Of a DNA stretch of 12,367 nt, positions 1 to 4,745 are shown one piece after another. Below the pieces are notes generated by a model. The model saw only the letters and a list, made by a program, of their open reading frames with translations, made no database searches and was not told where the DNA came from. Each line of letters begins with the position of its first letter. Position 1 is the stretch's first letter. This stretch comes from Cellvibrionales bacterium UBA1963. GTDB taxonomy: Bacteria > Pseudomonadota > Gammaproteobacteria > Pseudomonadales > UBA7434. Position numbers and translations under genes: made by a program. Location of the stretch: positions 1 through 12,367 of the forward strand of contig DDED01000128.1 in NCBI GenBank assembly GCA_002336035.1. The letters run 5' to 3'.

Positions 1-71
1 GTAGCGCAGTCTGGTAGCGCACCACACTGGGGGTGTGGTGGTCGTCGGTTCAAATCCGGCCATCCCGACCA
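1..71 (+). tRNA. tRNA-Pro, anticodon GGG, 5' end cut by window edge
   Basis: The cloverleaf is complete except for the first six acceptor bases. The D stem is GCGC (4-7) with GCGC (17-20). The anticodon stem CCACA (22-26) pairs with TGTGG (34-38), and the loop at 27-33 places GGG at 29-31, which reads the proline codon CCC. The T stem GTCGG (44-48) pairs with CCGGC (56-60) around the loop TTCAAAT. The 3' acceptor strand is 61-67, the discriminator is A68, and CCA is encoded at 69-71. The missing 5' strand should read CGGGAT just before base 1. No copy of the tRNA 3' end occurs elsewhere in the window, so nothing here shows integration into this gene. Confidence 0.95.
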
Positions 72-226
72 ATAACCCCCCCCCAGCGCTGTTTGTTTAT
101 CGGGCCAGTCTCAGTTAGATGGTTTTCTGAGTTAGGGAGATAGCCTCTGTTCTACTGAGAGGCGCTTCAAGATCAGAACTTTTTAAACCAGCGCTTTTCG
201 CCGTCAGCGCACACAGCGAGCATGAT

Positions 227-532
227 ATGACCAAACACTATTCAAGCTTCAGCAGTTTTTATCCCTTTTACTTATCACAGCATCAAAATACTCATTGCCG
301 ACGACTGCATTTTTTTGGCAGTTTAACGGGGTTGCTTATCGCTTTCTATGGTGTTTTTGCCGCGATGTATACGTTGCTATTACTGGCAATGGTGGTGGGC
401 TATGCCTTTGCTTGGGCAGGGCATTTTTTCTTTGAAAATAATAAACCGGCCACGTTTCGTTATCCACTTTACAGTTATTGCGGCGATTGGGTGATGTTTA
501 AAGATGTCATCTGCGGTAAAATTAAATGTTAA
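227..532 (+). CDS. DUF962 / Mpo1-like small membrane protein
   Basis: This 101-residue protein has the layout of the DUF962 (Mpo1/YGL010w-like) family. It has an N-terminal FYPFYLSQH segment (residues 11-19), then CRRLHFFGS (24-32), two closely spaced hydrophobic stretches at about 29-47 and 47-65, a GHFFFEN segment (65-71) and a final KPATFRYPLYS motif. Histidines 19, 28 and 66 flank the membrane segments and are candidate metal ligands. The yeast member Mpo1 is an iron-dependent dioxygenase acting on 2-hydroxy fatty acids; whether bacterial members do the same is not established, so the reaction is inference. Length is typical for bacterial members. No clear Shine-Dalgarno sequence precedes the ATG, and the ATG at 222 runs straight into a stop. 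The dehydrogenase gene starts 37 bases downstream on the same strand, suggesting a pair with a lipid-related role. Confidence 0.85.
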   Translation: MTKHYSSFSSFYPFYLSQHQNTHCRRLHFFGSLTGLLIAFYGVFAAMYTLLLLAMVVGYAFAWAGHFFFENNKPATFRYPLYSYCGDWVMFKDVICGKIKC

Positions 533-569
533 CCCCCATCATTCGTTTATCTTTTGAGGCGTATGTTTT

Positions 570-1373
570 ATGGCATCGATAGCCCATCAAACCGTTGTGA
601 TCACCGGTGCCGGCAGTGGCCTTGGCCGCGCCATGGTACATGCTTTTTCGCAGCAGGGTTGGTCGGTTGCTGTCGCTGACATTAATGTCGACGCAGGTCA
701 AAAAGTGGTGGCCGAGATTGAAGCGACCGGTGGCCAAGCGTTTTTTCAGCGCTGTGATGTGCGTGAAGAAGCCGATCTACAGCAACTGTGCGATCGCTGT
801 TTACACGAATGGCAAGGCATTGGCGTGCTGATTAATAACGCTGGCGTCGTGTCTTCAATGGGTTCAACCGAGTTAACGCTGCTGAGTGAGTGGCAACGAT
901 TACTGGACATTAATTTACTGGGCGTGGTGCGAGGTTGCGCGGCGTTCACACCCACGTTCAAAGCTCAGCAAGGCGGGCATATCGTCAATATCGCCTCGAT
1001 CGCAGGCATTAGCTCCCTGCCTAAGTTTGCTAATTATAATGCTTCGAAAGCGGCGGTCATTTCTCTGTCCGAAACTTTGCGCATTGAGTTGGGCCAAAAA
1101 AATATTGGTGTCACTGTCGTGTGCCCATCACTGTTTAAAACTAACTTAGCCGATTCAATGGTCAACCCGCGTGAAGGCCAGCATGAAAAAGTGAGCCAAG
1201 CGATGGAGCGGTCTTCTATCAGTGCCGACGATATTGCCCAAAAGGTTGTGAAGGCTGTCAATAAAAACCAGTTTTATCTACTGCCGCACAAGCACACTTG
1301 GCTGGTGTGGTGGCTTAAGCGTCTGTCGCCTCGACTCTACGAACTTGTCATGGCGCGTTGGCCTGTCGCCTAA
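570..1373 (+). CDS. SDR-family NAD(P)-dependent oxidoreductase
   Basis: This is a 267-residue classical short-chain dehydrogenase/reductase. It has the Rossmann glycine motif TGAGSGLG (12-19), an acidic residue D37 at the end of the second strand (usually associated with NAD(H) preference), NNAG (89-92), N115, and the catalytic S143 and YNASK (Y156, K160). All active-site residues are present, so it should be functional. The last 35 or so residues are rich in Trp and basic residues and may form a membrane-associating helix. The substrate cannot be told from sequence; the family reduces or oxidises ketones and alcohols. The start is supported by GAGG at 556-559, ten bases before the ATG. It lies 37 bases after the DUF962 gene and is probably cotranscribed with it, hinting at fatty-acid or lipid modification. 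No hairpin terminator directly follows it. Confidence 0.92.
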   Translation: MASIAHQTVVITGAGSGLGRAMVHAFSQQGWSVAVADINVDAGQKVVAEIEATGGQAFFQRCDVREEADLQQLCDRCLHEWQGIGVLINNAGVVSSMGSTELTLLSEWQRLLDINLLGVVRGCAAFTPTFKAQQGGHIVNIASIAGISSLPKFANYNASKAAVISLSETLRIELGQKNIGVTVVCPSLFKTNLADSMVNPREGQHEKVSQAMERSSISADDIAQKVVKAVNKNQFYLLPHKHTWLVWWLKRLSPRLYELVMARWPVA

Positions 1374-1568
1374 ACGGGCTTGTAATGATGAATAGAAAAT
1401 CACTGAGGTTTGGCTTTCAGCGTTTGCCTGATTCAACGTTTACTAAGGCGATTGATCTTCAGTAACTCCTGTTTTACCAGCGGCCATCAACGCGCTGGCC
1501 AATGCGCAGTGGGTAATTTCTATTCGCTTTTTTAACACTTTCTTACAAAAATATTTTATGCCTTTCTT

Positions 1569-1675
1569 TATAATGACAACGCTACTGCTTTTTAAATAAA
1601 ATTGTTGTCAGCGTTGCTGCTCGCTAAAATGAATACGGTTGGGTGGTGCTTTAGTCGCACTAAGCACCGCTTTTT
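1569..1675 (+). ncRNA. possible small RNA (promoter-like hexamer to terminator)
   Basis: A perfect TATAAT (1569-1574) is followed about 70 bases later by a good rho-independent terminator (1645-1675), which would give a transcript of roughly 95 bases starting near 1581. The segment has no coding frame of note. Just downstream, TGACAAC (1574-1580) can pair with GTTGTCA (1604-1610), and CAACGCT (1577-1583) can alternatively pair with AGCGTTG (1610-1616). The weak point is that no -35 hexamer lies at normal spacing; the nearest, TTACAA at 1543-1548, is 20 bases away. The hairpin could instead terminate readthrough from the dehydrogenase gene. Confidence 0.25.
1645..1675 (+). terminator. rho-independent terminator-like hairpin
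   Basis: GGTGCT (1645-1650) pairs with AGCACC (1663-1668), and TAGT (1652-1655) pairs with ACTA (1659-1662), leaving one bulged T (1651) and a CGC loop. A GC step and five T residues (1671-1675) follow. It lies 270 bases beyond the dehydrogenase stop codon, so it ends either a long 3' untranslated region or an independent short transcript. Confidence 0.65.
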
Positions 1676-1976
1676 AACAGAATAGGGTCACTGTTTTGAC
1701 CACGATGAATAATCATTTATCGATAGACTGGGGTTGTCGTCATACATGGCAGGTCGCGGCTAAAAACACATTGTGGTGCTTACTGAGTAGAAAAGCAGTA
1801 GGGATTGAATGCTGAAGGTCAATCAGTAAATTTTTGACGTTTTTTACCTTTCTCAATTGACCAAGCATAGGCTAATAATAATTATTTAAAACAAACAGTT
1901 AGCTATATTAATTATTGTTGGTCGATGGTTTACATAGCCACGCAGGGATGTTTGACTAGAATACACCCAATTATTC

Positions 1977-2004
1977 TTGACTAGCGCTCATTTTGTGTTA
2001 ATAT
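1977..2004 (+). promoter_or_regulatory. promoter of the PEP-CTERM-like gene, extended -10
   Basis: The -35 hexamer TTGACT (1977-1982) is followed after 16 bases by TAATAT (1999-2004), preceded by TG one base upstream (1996-1997), which makes an extended -10. The predicted start is near 2011, directly before the first operator. The receptor promoter at 8978-9005 has the same 16-base spacer and nearly the same nine-base element (TGTTAATAT here, TGTTAACAT there), which supports both calls. The 8-mer TTGACTAG containing the -35 is repeated 25 bases upstream at 1952. Confidence 0.5.
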
Positions 2005-2012
2005 TTAATCAA

Positions 2013-2026
2013 TGTCAGCGCTGTCA
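2013..2026. promoter_or_regulatory. LacI-type operator 1
   Basis: TGTCAGCGCTGTCA matches the perfect palindrome found before the receptor gene at 13 of 14 positions. The central AGCGCT with a CG core is typical of LacI/GalR-family operators. It lies eight bases after the predicted -10, over the predicted transcription start, where bound repressor would block initiation. A LacI-family gene is in the same locus (7821-8837), and I infer that its product binds here. Confidence 0.75.
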
Positions 2027-2041
2027 CATTTAGCGATTAAA

Positions 2042-2055
2042 TGACTGCGCTGTCA
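2042..2055. promoter_or_regulatory. LacI-type operator 2
   Basis: TGACTGCGCTGTCA is a second 13-of-14 match to the same palindrome. Its centre is 29 bp downstream of operator 1, somewhat under three helical turns. It lies in the untranslated leader, 109 bases before the start codon. Two sites this close suggest cooperative binding or a roadblock. Confidence 0.75.
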
Positions 2056-2164
2056 TTGTTTTGGAAGTAATACTAGAAATTCAGTTAGTGAAAATTATAA
2101 AAAAAAATTCTTTGTCCTTACCCAAAGTACATAGAATTCAATTAACAGCCTGGAGAACATAACA

Positions 2165-2845
2165 ATGAATAAATTAAATACGTTAACTTTAGCAATAGCT
2201 TTAGCTGCTAGCGCATCTTCAAATGCTGCAATGGTTTTCAAATTTACCACTGGTTCCGCTACTTATGGCGAGACAGTCATTGGTGGATTTTTGCAAGGTC
2301 AAAGTGGTGCTAATTTCACTTACAAATTAAAAGCTACGCCTGACTCCCCAGCGACATTAGCTAAGCAAGGCTCAAATATTGGCTTAGGTGTTAGGTCAAT
2401 TGAAACTGATACTTGGTACATAGAGACTGGTGAGGTACTTAATTTTTCGCTTGTAGACTCTGACAATAATCCCGTTGCTTTCTCTTTGAATGGGTTCAAA
2501 ATGGGTTTTAACGCTGCTCAACAAAAATTAGGGGAAGACGAAAGAGTAAACGTAGAATTAGCGGGTAATACTTATTTGGTTGGCGGTAATCCTACTACCG
2601 AGGGTAACAATGCACAAATATTAGCTGCTGATTGCATGGATGCGAATAATTGTTGGAGTAGTGATGTTACAGCTACTTCATTCCGAATCGTTGGTGCAGA
2701 CGGCGTAAATGGTGCAACGACTTCTTTCAGACTGAATAATGTGAGTTTAGACCTTGCTCCTGTAGCCGCAGTTCCCGTTCCTGCAGCTGCCTGGTTATTA
2801 GGTTCGGCATTGATGGGATTGGCAGTCGCTAAGCGTCGCAAGTAA
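2165..2845 (+). CDS. secreted VPxPA/PEP-CTERM-like protein
   Basis: This 226-residue exported protein has a Sec signal peptide (about 1-21, cleavage near SNA-A) and a Gly/Asn/Thr-rich body that looks like an all-beta fold. Its C-terminal sorting signal runs from VPVPAAAW (203-210) through a hydrophobic helix (211-222) to KRRK (223-226). This tripartite tail is the VPLPA/PEP-CTERM form handled by exosortase systems, so the protein is probably processed at the inner membrane and released or attached to extracellular polymer. No exosortase is in the window. C-D-N-N-C near residue 160 may form a disulfide. The start is supported by GGAG at 2152-2155, nine bases upstream. It is the first gene behind the operator-controlled promoter and is followed by a strong hairpin. 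I do not recognise a domain in the body and assign no activity. Confidence 0.85.
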   Translation: MNKLNTLTLAIALAASASSNAAMVFKFTTGSATYGETVIGGFLQGQSGANFTYKLKATPDSPATLAKQGSNIGLGVRSIETDTWYIETGEVLNFSLVDSDNNPVAFSLNGFKMGFNAAQQKLGEDERVNVELAGNTYLVGGNPTTEGNNAQILAADCMDANNCWSSDVTATSFRIVGADGVNGATTSFRLNNVSLDLAPVAAVPVPAAAWLLGSALMGLAVAKRRK

Positions 2846-2882
2846 GGTAAAAGTTACACCAGTTTTTAGTTACGTCTCCATT

Positions 2883-2919
2883 GAGCCATTCAACTATTAG
2901 AGTAGTTGAATGGCTCTTT
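2883..2919 (+). terminator. strong 14-bp hairpin between two genes
   Basis: GAGCCATTCAACTA (2883-2896) pairs perfectly with its complement at 2903-2916 around a six-base loop, followed by TTT, then CG and TTT. The stem is strong but the T tract is interrupted, so it may be a partial terminator or an mRNA-stabilising end that gives more transcript of the first gene than the second. No obvious promoter lies between it and the next start codon. Confidence 0.7.
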
Positions 2920-2958
2920 CGTTTAAAAGATTACATTAACCAACTCATGGAATTTATT

Positions 2959-4611
2959 ATGTATATCAAAAATTTAATTGTGCCGTTGGCATCAGCGGCG
3001 TTGATTTTAACGGCAAACAGTCATGCTGGAAATGGTAGCCACCTTATTGGTTGGCAAACTTTTGATAGGATTTATATCGAGAATTGTGGCAATTTTTGTA
3101 ACGATAAAGGGGTAACTGATACTACACCCGATAATAACTCAACGTTTGATGCGACGCCTGCGGGCGGCATCAGTGAATCAGGCCACTACCTTAGCGGCGT
3201 CTTAGGAGTGGGTGCTTCAAATGAGGGTTTCATCGGTAAAGGGGTCGTCAACAACAGTTCTTTCTTGAATAATGATAGGTTTGGTACAGGCAATAATGGT
3301 GAATTCATCATGCGCTGGCCTTTGGCCGGCACGAGCCCAAAACTCGTTGAAGTACCGGCTTTATCAGGTAAAAGGACTGACCCGGTCTTGAATACTGTTA
3401 TATTAACGCTTGAAGAACATAGTTTTTTGGTAGGTGATACGATTACTGTATCGGGGTTCAATAATGCGAATCCAAATGGCACAAAGACTGTCAGTGCTGT
3501 AACCGGTGGTAATGGCGCGTCAGGCACTGTCTCTTATTTAGTAACAACGGGTGCAAATGGTCTTCCTGTAGGCACAGAGTTATCAAAGAAGGCTTCAGGC
3601 ATATTTGTGTCTAACTTTGCGGATTTTTTGAACCGTAACGACCCTGGCTATGATGCTCAACGCTGGCCGTTAGTCGGCGAGAGTCCAAAATATATTAAGG
3701 TATCCGCTTCAGCCGGCTCATCGTTTACTAGCACAGTGACTTTAGTCGTCGATGATCATAGTTTCTCGGTGGGTGACCAGGTTCTTGTAACGGGGTTTAA
3801 TAATGATCACCCTAACGGTGTAGAGACTGTCAGTGCGGTAACCGGCGGTAATGGAACGCCAGGCACCGTCTCTTATTTTGTGACAACGGGTAACCTTGCT
3901 AACGGGGCGTTAAGCGGTTCAAACATGGTTGTGAGCAGGATCAGCGGCATAAGGATAGGCCCTTTTCTAAATGGTAATGCGCAGTATTCAACTGGGGCAC
4001 AAGGGTGGAAGTTTAGTAACAGTGGGTACAATAATGGAGAGGGTAATTGGGTTTTTGATGAAGATCGATTAAACGGTGACGTTAAAATCACGAACCACAG
4101 CGATTATCATTTTAAGCTAATGCATATTCATTACTCGGCGCGCGGTTTAACAGCTGCTGGGGCAGCGAATACGTTAGAGTTAAAATATCTTGCTACCCCT
4201 GGTAATTTAATTAAAAAGAATGGTGGTGGTGAAACTCCTGGCCCTGCTGAGGTGGCAGACTTCAAGAATTTAAAAAGTGATGTTTGGACCAATATAGGGG
4301 TTAAATCGGTTTCTATACCGCTATCGGCTGATTTAGGTGGGGCAGTGTATATTCCGCCGGGTGAATCGGCTGCATTTCGTTTTCAGTGGTCAGGGCAAGA
4401 TAATACTTTATCTAAGCAAACTCAAATAGATAACCTTGCATTTGAGGGCTCGTTTTATGAAACTGACGCGCTTGAGCAAGAAATTGATCCTGCCGCGGTA
4501 CCAGCTGCTGAAGAAAATGTCCCGATGTTACCCCTTATATTCCAACTCTTGTTTGCAATGGGTTTAGCCGGGGTATCTATACGGGTTTATTTAACAAAAA
4601 CCATTGTTTGA
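2959..4611 (+). CDS. secreted protein with duplicated module and C-terminal anchor-like tail
   Basis: I place the start at ATG 2959, giving 550 residues with a signal peptide (about 1-23, ending NSHA-G). The same frame is open back to a TTG at 2881, but that extension runs through the hairpin at 2883-2919 and would put 26 non-signal residues before the leader. Residues 119-198 and 235-311 are two copies of one module, each beginning RWPL-G-SPK and ending GTVSY-VTTG; the centre (HSF-VGD then NPNG or HPNG) recalls beta-rich modules of tail-fibre-like proteins. A beta-sandwich-like region follows (about 375-510). The tail starts at VPMLP (521-525), then a hydrophobic helix and R542/K547; it resembles a sorting or anchor signal but is not a standard PEP-CTERM. 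No enzyme motif is visible. It may be a surface polysaccharide-binding or scaffold protein, which is inference. Confidence 0.75.
   Translation: MYIKNLIVPLASAALILTANSHAGNGSHLIGWQTFDRIYIENCGNFCNDKGVTDTTPDNNSTFDATPAGGISESGHYLSGVLGVGASNEGFIGKGVVNNSSFLNNDRFGTGNNGEFIMRWPLAGTSPKLVEVPALSGKRTDPVLNTVILTLEEHSFLVGDTITVSGFNNANPNGTKTVSAVTGGNGASGTVSYLVTTGANGLPVGTELSKKASGIFVSNFADFLNRNDPGYDAQRWPLVGESPKYIKVSASAGSSFTSTVTLVVDDHSFSVGDQVLVTGFNNDHPNGVETVSAVTGGNGTPGTVSYFVTTGNLANGALSGSNMVVSRISGIRIGPFLNGNAQYSTGAQGWKFSNSGYNNGEGNWVFDEDRLNGDVKITNHSDYHFKLMHIHYSARGLTAAGAANTLELKYLATPGNLIKKNGGGETPGPAEVADFKNLKSDVWTNIGVKSVSIPLSADLGGAVYIPPGESAAFRFQWSGQDNTLSKQTQIDNLAFEGSFYETDALEQEIDPAAVPAAEENVPMLPLIFQLLFAMGLAGVSIRVYLTKTIV
3313..3891 (+). 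repeat. tandem protein-coding duplication (two about 80-residue modules)
   Basis: The copies are 3313-3552 and 3661-3891, separated by 36 codons. The last 67 bases of each (3486-3552 and 3825-3891) agree at 59 of 67 positions, with the differences mostly at third codon positions. The first copy is three codons longer. This indicates a fairly recent internal duplication kept under selection for the protein. Confidence 0.85.
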
Positions 4612-4637
4612 TGATGGCCTTTTCAGTCATTTAGGTA

Positions 4638-4652
4638 TCTTGTAGTACAAGA
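4638..4652. promoter_or_regulatory. possible operator palindrome before the beta-helix gene
   Basis: TCTTGTAGTACAAGA is an odd-centred palindrome with perfect 7-base arms. It does not resemble the LacI-type operators in this window, and such short TTGTA/TACAA arms are more like sites of GntR-type dimers. It abuts the terminator stem and lies 93 bases before the start codon at 4746. Function is inferred from symmetry and place only. Confidence 0.3.
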
Positions 4653-4683
4653 AAAACCCTGCCTTTAGCGCAGGGTTTTTTTT
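4652..4683 (+). terminator. rho-independent terminator
   Basis: AAAAACCCTGC (4652-4662) pairs perfectly with GCAGGGTTTTT (4670-4680) around a seven-base loop, and the T run continues to 4683. It closes the transcription unit of the two secreted proteins upstream. The A tract on the left means it could also work for transcripts from the other strand, but no gene faces it. Confidence 0.9.
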
Positions 4684-4745
4684 CTCCAAAAAATCGTTAT
4701 TATGTATGCGCTTCCTTTCATCCATACAATAAGGAATATCAGGGA

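Larger units (their letters stand above)
1374..2164. other. 791-base A/T-rich intergenic region
   Basis: I see no convincing long gene here. In order it holds: two tiny plus-strand frames (1385-1465 and 1705-1815) without support; a 31-codon minus-strand frame (1443-1538) of low confidence; a 6-bp hairpin with arms 1477-1482 and 1493-1498; a TATAAT hexamer at 1569-1574; an inverted repeat with arms 1574-1580 and 1604-1610; a terminator-like hairpin (1645-1675); a 7-bp inverted repeat GGTCAAT/ATTGACC (1817-1823 and 1856-1862); an 8-bp direct repeat TTGACTAG (1952-1959 and 1977-1984); and the promoter-operator of the next gene (1977-2055). From about 1840 to 2164 the sequence is visibly richer in A and T than the dehydrogenase gene to the left. 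Confidence 0.7.

Noticed and set aside
1..71. tRNA as an integration site for a genomic island
   Set aside because: There is no repeat of the tRNA 3' end, integrase or other mobility gene in the window, and housekeeping-type genes separate the tRNA from the sugar locus.
143..163. Hairpin GCCTCT/AGAGGC as a terminator
   Set aside because: The stem is only six base pairs with a nine-base loop and no T tract follows.
1385..1465. 26-codon plus-strand frame after the dehydrogenase gene
   Set aside because: It has no ribosome-binding site and no recognisable protein features, and short frames like this occur by chance.
1574..1619. Two further degenerate operator-like sites (TGACAACGCT and TGTCAGCGTT)
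   Set aside because: Each matches only 9 of 14 positions, one half-site only; they are better explained as arms of the inverted repeat.
1705..1815. 36-codon plus-strand frame in the spacer
   Set aside because: It has no ribosome-binding site, no hydrophobic or domain pattern, and it lies outside any transcription signal I can support.
3186..3527. Open minus-strand frame within the duplicated-module gene
   Set aside because: It lies wholly antisense to a gene with a clear signal peptide and repeats, lacks any recognisable domain, and follows from the codon pattern of the plus strand.
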